From NCBI GenBank assembly GCA_050258575.1, contig JBLMYZ010000010.1, forward strand, positions 1 through 23,372: 23,372 nt of DNA. Reading direction: 5' to 3'. Of the stretch, positions 7,196 through 12,837 are shown piece by piece (position 1 is the stretch's first letter; every line of letters starts with the position of its first letter). The DNA comes from JAPUDS01 sp050258575 (GTDB taxonomy: Bacteria > Patescibacteriota > Saccharimonadia > Saccharimonadales > Saccharimonadaceae). Position numbers and translations under genes: made by a program. Below the pieces are notes generated by a model, which searched no databases, had not been told where the DNA came from, and saw only the letters and a list, made by a program, of their open reading frames with translations.

Positions 7196-7919
7196 TGTCG
7201 CGTCCTCCATAAATCTCTATGAAAATATCGTCTAAACTCTTGCCATTGTAACGTTTACGGACCTCTTCTACCGTGCCGTATGCCGCTGCGTTGCCGTTTT
7301 TGAGGAGCAGGATACGGTCGCAGAGACGTTCAACTTCTTCCATCTGGTGGGTGATATAGATAACGGTAGCGCCTTTTTTCTGATGCTCTTCGATAATATT
7401 CATAAGTAGCCGGCGATTGACGGGGTCAAAACCCTTGGTTGGCTCGTCAAGTATTAGCAGCTCAGGGTCGTTCATGATGGTAATACCGAGCTGCACCTTT
7501 TGTTGCTGTCCGCCCGAGAGCTTATCGATTCGTATATTGGCTTTGTCGCTAAGTTCAACTTTGTTCAGATAGTCAAGCGACCATTCGCGGGCGTCATCTG
7601 GCAGCATACCCTTGAGTCGGCCAAAATACGTCATTACGTCCATGACGGTTTCTTTTCTGTAGAGACCGCGTTCCTCGGGAAGATACCCGAGCTGGAGGTC
7701 GCCTGAAACGTCAAACGGCTTACCGCCGATGAGCAGCGCGCCCTTTGTCGGCCGGTAGATGCCGAGTAGTGTCCGAATAATAGTTGTTTTTCCCGAGCCG
7801 TTCGATCCTAATAACCCGAATGTTTCACCGTGTTTGACCTCAAAACTAAGATCGTCGATAACTGTTTTTTTGCCGAACGCCATAGTGTAGTGTTCGACCG
7901 TGATGATGGATGTGCTCAT
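7188..7919 (-). CDS. ABC transporter ATP-binding protein (NatA-like)
   Basis: A 243-residue cytoplasmic nucleotide-binding domain powering the downstream permease. It has Walker A (GSNGSGKTT), Q-loop region (LGYLPEERGLY, the type found in NatA/CcmA-like ATPases), the signature LSGGQQQK, Walker B plus catalytic Glu (LLILDEPTKGFDP) and the H-loop (YITHQMEE). An in-frame ATG exists at 7961, but I place the start at 7919: the residues before it (MLCTILCLTRYTGG) are unlike the family, and a -10 hexamer TACACT at 7931-7926 ends 6 nt before this ATG. GGAGG lies between the two but only one base from the ATG, too close to act as an SD. Translation of the permease is probably coupled through the 8-nt overlap. 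Confidence 0.93.
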   Translation of the reverse strand: MSTSIITVEHYTMAFGKKTVIDDLSFEVKHGETFGLLGSNGSGKTTIIRTLLGIYRPTKGALLIGGKPFDVSGDLQLGYLPEERGLYRKETVMDVMTYFGRLKGMLPDDAREWSLDYLNKVELSDKANIRIDKLSGGQQQKVQLGITIMNDPELLILDEPTKGFDPVNRRLLMNIIEEHQKKGATVIYITHQMEEVERLCDRILLLKNGNAAAYGTVEEVRKRYNGKSLDDIFIEIYGGRDNA

Positions 7920-7925
7920 GCCTCC

Positions 7926-7931
7926 AGTGTA
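7926..7931 (-). promoter_or_regulatory. -10 element of the ABC exporter operon, predicted leaderless
   Basis: On the minus strand TACACT is followed by six bases and then the ATG at 7919, so transcription should start at the ATG. No clear -35 is seen at 17 nt. A second -10-like TACAAT lies further upstream at 7953-7948 and could give a leadered transcript instead. Confidence 0.5.
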
Positions 7932-8013
7932 CCTTGTGAGGCATAATATTGTACATAGCATGGCGAAAAGACTAAGGCGTGAAACCTGTCTCTGTCGCTG
8001 TTGGCCGCCATAG

Positions 8014-8022
8014 TGGTATACT
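8014..8022 (+). promoter_or_regulatory. Extended -10 promoter of lysS, predicted leaderless
   Basis: TGG-TATACT (8014-8022) is an extended -10. The ATG of lysS begins 9 nt later with no SD in between. The -35 region is weak, which is common with an extended -10. It is divergent from the ABC exporter promoter about 85 bp away. Confidence 0.6.
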
Positions 8023-8031
8023 GGTTGCTAT

Positions 8032-9540
8032 ATGGCAACACTCAAAGATTATCGCGATGAACGACTTAGAAAATTGGCGGAAATTCGAGCTCTCGGCGTT
8101 GACCCGTATCCAGCAGACGCACGCCGCACCCACGACATCGAAACAATCCATGCCGAGTTTGGCGAGCTTGAAAATAAAGAGGTAACGGTGGTTGGGCGTG
8201 TTGTGTCTATCCGTAAATTCGGTAAGTTGGCGTTTGTCGTCATTAAAGACGACGGCGGTCAATCCTTGCAGTTGTTTATCCGAAAAGGCGACGCGAACGA
8301 GCAAGCTGACCGCTCGAGGAGTGAACTGGTTATGCCGGACGAGATTGGGCTGCTTGACACCGGGGATTTTGTCGAGGCAACCGGCGAGGTGATGAAAACG
8401 CAGACTGGCGAGGTGTCGGTCGGTCTCAAAACACTGCGGCTTTTGACAAAGGCACTGCGGCCAATGCCGGCTGAGCTGGTCGACAAAGAGGAGCGTATGC
8501 GTCGACGCTACGTTGACATGAACGTCAACCCACAGGTGCGGCAGCGGTTTATTCGCCGTAGTAAGTTCTGGCGAGCGACGCGCGATTATTTAAACCAGCA
8601 TGGGTTTGTCGAAGTAAATACGCCCGTACTCGAACATACGACCGGCGGGGCAGACGCCAACCCGTTCAAGACACATATGGATGCGCTCGATAGCGACTTT
8701 TATCTGCGGATCAGCCACGAGTTGCCGCTAAAACGCCTTATTGGTGCCGGGTTTGAAAGAGTCTACGATATCGGCCCGCGCTTTCGCAACGAAAACTACA
8801 GCGACGAGCACCTTCCGGAACACGTTGCGATGGAGTGGTACTGGGCGTACGCCAACTGGCAAGATGGGATGGCGTTTATGGAAGACATGTACCGCTATGT
8901 GCTGCGAGAAACGTTTGGAACGCTGCAGTTTACGCTGGGCGAGTTTTCTGTTGATCTTGAGCAGCCGTGGGAACACTGGGACTACGCCGGTGTGATACGC
9001 GAGCATTATGGTGTCGACGTGTTTAACACAACGATCGAAGAAGTGAGTGTAACGCTGAAAAAAGAGGGGTTGGAAGTCGAAAAAACTGACAGTATACCGC
9101 GCGGGGTCGACAAACTTTGGAAAAAGATTCGGGCGACGGTAGCGGGGCCGGTGTGGCTTGTCAACACGCCTAAGTTTATCTCGCCGCTCGCTAAAAGCAG
9201 CCCGGACAACCCGCATACAGTGCAGCGGTTTCAGACAGTTATGCTAGGAAGCGAGATGGGGAACGGGTTCAGTGAGCTGAACGACCCGCAAGATCAGCTG
9301 GCGCGGTTTGTCGAGCAACAGCACATGCGCGACGCTGGCGACGATGAGGCAATGATGCTCGATATTGATTTTGTCGAAATGCTCGAGTACGGTATGCCGC
9401 CTGCCTGTGGTTGGGGGTGGAGCGAGCGTGTGTTTTGGCTGTTCGAAGGTGTTACCGCCCGCGAAGGTGTGCCGTTCCCGCAACTGCGTAGCGATATCGA
9501 CGAGACAACACGGGAGTTATACCCAGATGTGCGGCTGTAG
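8032..9540 (+). CDS. lysS: Lysyl-tRNA synthetase, class II
   Basis: A 502-residue enzyme that charges tRNA-Lys. An N-terminal OB-fold anticodon-binding domain (about 45-150, VTVVGRVVSIRKFGKLAFV) is followed by the class II catalytic core. Motif 1 is around RRSKFWRATRDYLNQHGFVE, ending in the invariant Pro (NTPVL). Motif 2 is FERVYDIGPRFRNE with the ATP-binding Arg residues. The late region MGNGFSELNDPQDQ and AGDDEAM is diagnostic of bacterial LysRS. Motif 3 is unusual: PPACGWGWSER replaces the standard G-x-G-x-G-x-D-R, losing one glycine position and one residue while keeping the terminal Arg. Length is normal, with a short extra C-terminal tail (DETTRELYPDVRL). The start at 8032 lies 9 nt behind a -10 element with no SD. 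Confidence 0.96.
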   Translation: MATLKDYRDERLRKLAEIRALGVDPYPADARRTHDIETIHAEFGELENKEVTVVGRVVSIRKFGKLAFVVIKDDGGQSLQLFIRKGDANEQADRSRSELVMPDEIGLLDTGDFVEATGEVMKTQTGEVSVGLKTLRLLTKALRPMPAELVDKEERMRRRYVDMNVNPQVRQRFIRRSKFWRATRDYLNQHGFVEVNTPVLEHTTGGADANPFKTHMDALDSDFYLRISHELPLKRLIGAGFERVYDIGPRFRNENYSDEHLPEHVAMEWYWAYANWQDGMAFMEDMYRYVLRETFGTLQFTLGEFSVDLEQPWEHWDYAGVIREHYGVDVFNTTIEEVSVTLKKEGLEVEKTDSIPRGVDKLWKKIRATVAGPVWLVNTPKFISPLAKSSPDNPHTVQRFQTVMLGSEMGNGFSELNDPQDQLARFVEQQHMRDAGDDEAMMLDIDFVEMLEYGMPPACGWGWSERVFWLFEGVTAREGVPFPQLRSDIDETTRELYPDVRL

Positions 9541-9566
9541 AAACGACTAATTTCCTGGCTGCATCG

Positions 9567-9602
9567 GAATATTTTTGCAAATATAAAATATTCGGTTATA
9601 AT
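9567..9602 (+). promoter_or_regulatory. Promoter with a 9-9-9 inverted repeat over its -35 (candidate operator)
   Basis: TTGCAA (9575-9580), 16 nt, TATAAT (9597-9602) form the promoter of the orphan gene at 9639. A perfect inverted repeat GAATATTTT (9567-9575), 9-nt spacer, AAAATATTC (9585-9593) surrounds the -35. It is too AT-rich for a good terminator hairpin of lysS, and its place on the promoter suggests a repressor site. Confidence 0.5.
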
Positions 9603-9638
9603 ATATTTTGTCGTATTCACACGTTGGAAGGTGTAGAA

Positions 9639-10028
9639 ATGGGAAGCTTTAGTCCGGTCGACGCTGCGAAGCTTGCGCGGCGTACCCGCGAGATTAACTC
9701 CGCCGAGAATACTCGGCAGTCGTGGAAAGACTTGACGGCTCTCGTCCAGTCGGAGGTCGCGTGGCAACGGCGTGCGGAACAACACCGGAGGGACGTTCAG
9801 CGGGATATTGCGCGTTTTCGGATTGCCGAGCAGGCGCAGCAGTTGCGTGAGCTCGCGGAAGAGATCGCGGCTATCGCGGTTGAAACCAACAGCGGTCAGG
9901 TGTGGCGTGATACTATCACCGCACTGGAGGGTCCGCACAAAGTGCTTCGTCGGCTCGCCGAACGTCGCGCGAAAGGCGCCAAACTCCCAAGCAACAAAGG
10001 CCGCGGCCCGCACGTGCCTGGCGCGTGA
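9639..10028 (+). CDS. Small basic coiled-coil protein of unknown function
   Basis: A 129-residue protein that I do not recognise. Residues 7-100 are almost entirely predicted helix, rich in Arg, Glu, Gln and Ala (for example RAEQHRRDVQRDIARFRIAE and AQQLRELAEEIAAIAVE), suggesting a coiled coil or helical bundle. The C-terminal 25 residues are basic and Gly/Pro-rich (RRAKGAKLPSNKGRGPH). It has no signal peptide, membrane segment or Cys. I prefer the ATG at 9639 over the in-frame TTG at 9624, because GGAAGG at 9626-9631 serves as its SD. A TATAAT box lies upstream inside a dyad, so expression may be regulated. The basic tail might bind nucleic acid, but that is inference. Confidence 0.75.
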   Translation: MGSFSPVDAAKLARRTREINSAENTRQSWKDLTALVQSEVAWQRRAEQHRRDVQRDIARFRIAEQAQQLRELAEEIAAIAVETNSGQVWRDTITALEGPHKVLRRLAERRAKGAKLPSNKGRGPHVPGA

Positions 10029-10031
10029 ATC

Positions 10032-10112
10032 ACCCCCGTCCTTCTAGGATTACCCCGTACCTCGCAGGCGTTACGCCTCGGTACTCGTCCTAAGAGGGCG
10101 GGGTAATCTTTG
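10032..10112 (+). terminator. Large nested stem-loop downstream of the coiled-coil gene
   Basis: An outer 9-bp stem GATTACCCC (10048-10056) with GGGGTAATC (10100-10108) is followed by TTTGTGTG. Inside it sits a second stem-loop: GTACC (10057-10061) with GGTAC (10080-10084), and AGGCG (10066-10070) with CGCCT (10074-10078) around a 3-nt loop. A competing outer pairing between CCCCCGTCCTTCT (10032-10044) and AAGAGGGCGGGG (10092-10103) is also possible. It is most simply a large terminator; the T-run is weak. Confidence 0.55.
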
Positions 10113-10168
10113 TGTGAGAATCGGATGCAACAGAGGTGGAAACACGGGTAAATATTGACAAACTACGA

Positions 10169-10213
10169 CACAAAGTACGTATAGTTGACATAAGTACTTT
10201 AGTGTGATAATAT
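10169..10213 (+). promoter_or_regulatory. Consensus promoter with an inverted repeat around the -35, predicted leaderless
   Basis: TTGACA (10185-10190), 17 nt, TAATAT (10208-10213) with an extended TGA; the ATG at 10220 is 6 nt later. The -35 lies in the middle of an inverted repeat: CACAAAGTAC (10169-10178) and GTACTTT-a-GTG (10194-10204), matching except for one extra A. Another TTGACA at 10155-10160 has only a poorly spaced -10. The dyad is a plausible repressor operator. Confidence 0.65.
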
Positions 10214-10219
10214 ATAGAT

Positions 10220-10471
10220 ATGGGTATTGCATCTCCCGAACAAACATTTGAAAGTTATGACCTGAACGCACGTCGGCTCGTTGCAAAGGGCGATACGGGT
10301 TTGTCAGAACCTATAAAATATCTCAAGAACTACTCGTATCCTTTCAGAGAGCGACGGACAAGGCCTGACCGACCTGTTCCGAGTGCTGAGCAAGGTGTCA
10401 CGCTCGTGTCGTGTGATATGGTGGATGGCGCGAGGGCTGTCTCGGGATCTCTGGCAGGACTGAGCTACTAA
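10220..10471 (+). CDS. N-terminal half of a 2H phosphoesterase-like protein, ended by a TAA
   Basis: An 83-codon frame ending in TAA at 10469-10471. It is in the same frame as the next ORF with only one codon (CAG) between, so both probably come from one gene of about 200 residues, a usual size for LigT/2H phosphoesterases. Residues 59-61 (QGVTLVSCDM) look like the first H-x-T motif of that fold but with Gly in place of His; they resemble PHVTIASLDM in the second half. The promoter is the best in the region and would give a leaderless transcript. Either a nonsense mutation has broken the gene, or the stop is read through, or there is a sequence error. A separate 83-residue protein is possible but looks unlike any family I know. 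Confidence 0.5.
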   Translation: MGIASPEQTFESYDLNARRLVAKGDTGLSEPIKYLKNYSYPFRERRTRPDRPVPSAEQGVTLVSCDMVDGARAVSGSLAGLSY

Positions 10472-10474
10472 CAG

Positions 10475-10825
10475 TTGTCGGAATCGTTAGACTATAGCTT
10501 AACGATTGAACCTATTGAAGTAGCGGTGAGGGGGTTGGCTATTTTGGGAAAAGGTAAACTAACAGCTACTGTCAAAGGTGACAAGCTGGAAGAAGAAATG
10601 GAAAAACTACGTGACACTCTCGCTGCGTTTATACCTGACCGAACCGATCGTACAGCCTGGCTAAGACGATATAGAAATACGCTTCCGCACGTAACAATCG
10701 CGTCGCTTGATATGCGAGTGCCGCCGTCAGACGAGATGATGGATGGGATCGCAGGGAAGCTGCCAAAAACCGTCCAGCTTGCGTCGCCTACGTATGGGCC
10801 GGGCCAGCATATCCGTCACCGGTAA
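10475..10825 (+). CDS. C-terminal half of a 2H phosphoesterase-like (LigT-type) protein
   Basis: If started at the TTG at 10475 this is 116 residues, but no SD precedes it, so it more likely continues the frame from 10220 across the TAA. The visible features fit the C-terminal half of the 2H fold: a strand-rich start (DYSLTIEPIEVAVRGLAILGKGKLTATVKGD), a helix (KLEEEMEKLRDTLAAFI), then LPHVTIASLDM containing the H-x-T catalytic motif. That His is at codon 157 of the joined frame, 98 codons after the degenerate GVT. Family members hydrolyse 2',3'-cyclic phosphates or ligate 2'-5' RNA ends. With only one His-x-Thr motif left, catalysis is doubtful. Confidence in the family is moderate. Confidence 0.5.
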   Translation: MSESLDYSLTIEPIEVAVRGLAILGKGKLTATVKGDKLEEEMEKLRDTLAAFIPDRTDRTAWLRRYRNTLPHVTIASLDMRVPPSDEMMDGIAGKLPKTVQLASPTYGPGQHIRHR

Positions 10826-10855
10826 TAACTAGTTTTGTTTTGCGGGAGAGATGGG

Positions 10856-10861
10856 TACAAT
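10856..10861 (+). promoter_or_regulatory. -10 element of the DUF2207 gene, predicted leaderless
   Basis: TACAAT lies 6 nt before the ATG at 10868. AGGAG occurs between them but directly adjoins the ATG with one base of spacing, too close for a Shine-Dalgarno. The -35 is poor (TTTTGT at 17 nt). Confidence 0.5.
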
Positions 10862-10867
10862 AGGAGC

Positions 10868-12628
10868 ATGAAACGCCTATGGCAGATAGCGGGGTGTATG
10901 GTGGCAGTGGCGTGTGCGCTGGTGATGCCAGCGAGTGCCGCGAGCGTCGATAGTTTTCCGATCGTGAACTATGACGTTGCGATGACCTTGTCGCGCGACG
11001 CAGAACAGCGTTCAACGCTGAGGACGGTGGAAACTATTACGGCCGATTTTCCCGCCAGCGACCAAAACCGCGGGCTTGAAAAAGTATTTGTGAAAACATA
11101 CGACGGCCACAGTACGAGCTTGAATCTTGAGTCAGTAACAGATGAAAATGGCGTGCCGCTCGCCTACCATTGGAGCGATGACGCTTTGCGGATTGGCGCC
11201 GCTAACACATATGTTCATGGGCGCAAAACGTACGTGATAACGTATACGCAGCGCGACGTGACGCGCTACTACGCCGACACGGGGAAAGATGAGTTTTACT
11301 GGGACGTCATAGGCGCGGAGTGGCGGTCGGAAATTCGTCAGGCGAATATACAGCTCACGGTTGACGGAACGTTCAAGGATGCTCGGGCGCAAGCGTATTG
11401 CTACCAGGGCGCTCGAGGCAGCAACGACCAGTGTACGCTGGCGCTTACCGAGGACACGGCTGAGCGTGCGGTGTATACGACCCAAGTGAGCGATCTGGGT
11501 GCAGGCAAAGGGCTGACGGTATCGTTGGGGTTCGCTCCGGGAACGTTTGCCGTTTACCAGCCGTCACTCATGGAGAAGGTGCTAGGAGTATGGACGGTTG
11601 CTCAGGGAGTGCTGAGTGTGGTTGGTGTTGGTGTGACTTTTTGGCTGATCGCCACCTGGAGCAAGCTGACGTCGCGGCGCAAAGAGCTCGGGACGATTGT
11701 ACCTGAGTATCTGCCGCCGAAAGACGCAAGCGTGACAGCGTCGGCCCGTCTCGGCGGCTACACGAGGTCGGTGATGACAGCGCAGCTGCTTGATCTGGCG
11801 GTACGGCACTACGTGAAAGTGTACGAAGTCAAAGAAAAAACACTGTTGTCACCAGCACAGTACGAGATAGAGATTGTACGTGACGTCGCAAGTTTACGCT
11901 GGGAAGAACGGGAGCTTTTGAGCGATATGTTTGGCAGCACGCCAACCGTCGGTCAACGGCTTGAGTTGAAAGAATTGCAAAATAGCTCGACCTACTTTAA
12001 GCGTACGATCAACAACGACAGCGATCTGGAGCATAAACTGCGTGGTGAGTACGGATTGAAAGAGGGCAACGACAAGCTTAAACATCTGCTTCGCACGTCG
12101 TCTAGTGTGCTGTTCGTGGCGTCGATCGTCTTGCTGTCACCGGTGCTGTTGGTAGTGACAGCGATCGCTTTTGGAATGTCGTTTACATCCTATCGTCTCA
12201 CCGACCGCGGGCTGGCGCTCAAACGGTATCTTGAGGGGTTGAAAATGTATATTGGGGTGGCGGAGGAGGAGCGGCTTCGTCTGCTGCAAAGTCCGGAAGG
12301 CGCCGAGAAAGTTGAAAGCGTGACGGCTGGCGGCACTGACCCGAAGCAGCTCGTCAAACTTTACGAAAAAGTACTGCCGTACGCAGTAGTGTTTGGCCAG
12401 GAGCGCCAGTGGGCGAAGCAGCTCGGGGCGTACTATGAAAATGCTGGTCAGCAGCCAGACTGGTACAGCGGCCAGAGCGCTTTTAATGCCGCGATGTTTT
12501 CTTCGGCAGTGAGCGGGCTGTCGACGTCTGCGAGCTCAGCGTCGTCATACAGCTCGTCATCTGGAGGGTCGTCAGGAGGTGGTTCCGTCGGCGGCGGAGG
12601 TGGCGGCGGCGGAGGTGGCGGTTGGTAA
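10868..12628 (+). CDS. DUF2207 family membrane protein with poly-glycine tail
   Basis: A 586-residue predicted envelope protein. A signal peptide (MKRLWQIAGCMVAVACALVM, then PASAAS, cleavage near residue 25) is followed by an extracytoplasmic beta-rich domain (about 25-230) typical of DUF2207: NYDVAMTLSRDAEQRSTL, a YVITYTQRDV strand, and DEFYWDVIGAEWR, the family hallmark D-E-F-Y-W-x-V-x-G-x-x-W. TM segments lie near 245-265 and 410-440, with a cytoplasmic region between them. The C-terminus is Ser-rich, then Gly-rich, ending in eleven Gly and Trp, as often seen in the family. The TTG at 10835 would also be in frame, but the ATG at 10868 begins a proper signal peptide. The molecular role of DUF2207 is unknown. 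It starts an envelope cluster with the next two genes. Confidence 0.9.
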   Translation: MKRLWQIAGCMVAVACALVMPASAASVDSFPIVNYDVAMTLSRDAEQRSTLRTVETITADFPASDQNRGLEKVFVKTYDGHSTSLNLESVTDENGVPLAYHWSDDALRIGAANTYVHGRKTYVITYTQRDVTRYYADTGKDEFYWDVIGAEWRSEIRQANIQLTVDGTFKDARAQAYCYQGARGSNDQCTLALTEDTAERAVYTTQVSDLGAGKGLTVSLGFAPGTFAVYQPSLMEKVLGVWTVAQGVLSVVGVGVTFWLIATWSKLTSRRKELGTIVPEYLPPKDASVTASARLGGYTRSVMTAQLLDLAVRHYVKVYEVKEKTLLSPAQYEIEIVRDVASLRWEERELLSDMFGSTPTVGQRLELKELQNSSTYFKRTINNDSDLEHKLRGEYGLKEGNDKLKHLLRTSSSVLFVASIVLLSPVLLVVTAIAFGMSFTSYRLTDRGLALKRYLEGLKMYIGVAEEERLRLLQSPEGAEKVESVTAGGTDPKQLVKLYEKVLPYAVVFGQERQWAKQLGAYYENAGQQPDWYSGQSAFNAAMFSSAVSGLSTSASSASSYSSSSGGSSGGGSVGGGGGGGGGGGW

Positions 12629-12635
12629 CGCCAAA

Positions 12636-12644
12636 TGATATACT
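12636..12644 (+). promoter_or_regulatory. Extended -10 promoter for the 56-aa ORF and bactofilin gene
   Basis: TGA-TATACT (12636-12644) immediately follows the DUF2207 stop. The start would be near 12651, leaving a leader of about 15 nt that contains the SD GAGGAGGT. Confidence 0.5.
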
Positions 12645-12665
12645 AGCGCTGAGGAGGTGCGGAGT

Positions 12666-12836
12666 ATGGGAGAAGCATTTACATTTGACGGCGTGTTGTA
12701 TGACACCGAGGGTGAGTTTTTAGACGCGTTGGCGCGTGAGTATGGCATCGGCAATACAGAGGCCGTTGTTGATGCGCTCGAAACATACGGTTACACATTG
12801 CAAGATATACATGTTCGACCCGGGAAGGAGGGGTAG
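12666..12836 (+). CDS. Small acidic protein (56 aa), unknown function
   Basis: A 56-codon ORF (MGEAFTFDGVLYDTEGEF... to ...HVRPGKEG, stop TAG at 12834). Support: an excellent SD (GAGGAGG) about 8 nt before the ATG, an extended -10 promoter upstream, and a tight junction with the next gene, whose ATG begins one base after this stop and whose own SD (AAGGAGG) lies within the last codons. The protein is acidic, without signal peptide or membrane segment; two short helices (EGEFLDALAREYG and TEAVVDALETYG) are likely. I do not recognise it. Translational coupling to the bactofilin-like gene suggests a shared job. Confidence 0.65.
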   Translation: MGEAFTFDGVLYDTEGEFLDALAREYGIGNTEAVVDALETYGYTLQDIHVRPGKEG

Positions 12837-12837
12837 T

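Noticed and set aside
6071..7235. Several plus-strand open frames opposite the ABC exporter genes
   Set aside because: They lie wholly within clear minus-strand genes, have no SD or promoter, and their translations look like antisense reading.
9567..9593. AT-rich inverted repeat as the lysS terminator
   Set aside because: The stem is nearly all A-T and has no T-run after it; its overlap with a promoter favours an operator, though weak termination cannot be excluded.
10469..10480. TAA CAG TTG as a programmed stop-codon readthrough context (CAR-YYA type)
   Set aside because: That context is documented for plant virus and eukaryotic readthrough; there is no established bacterial equivalent, so a mutation is the simpler reading.
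12736..12837. Upstream start giving a 436-residue bactofilin-like protein
   Set aside because: It would bury the signal peptide and overlap the 56-aa ORF; the ATG at 12838 has a good SD and a clean signal peptide.
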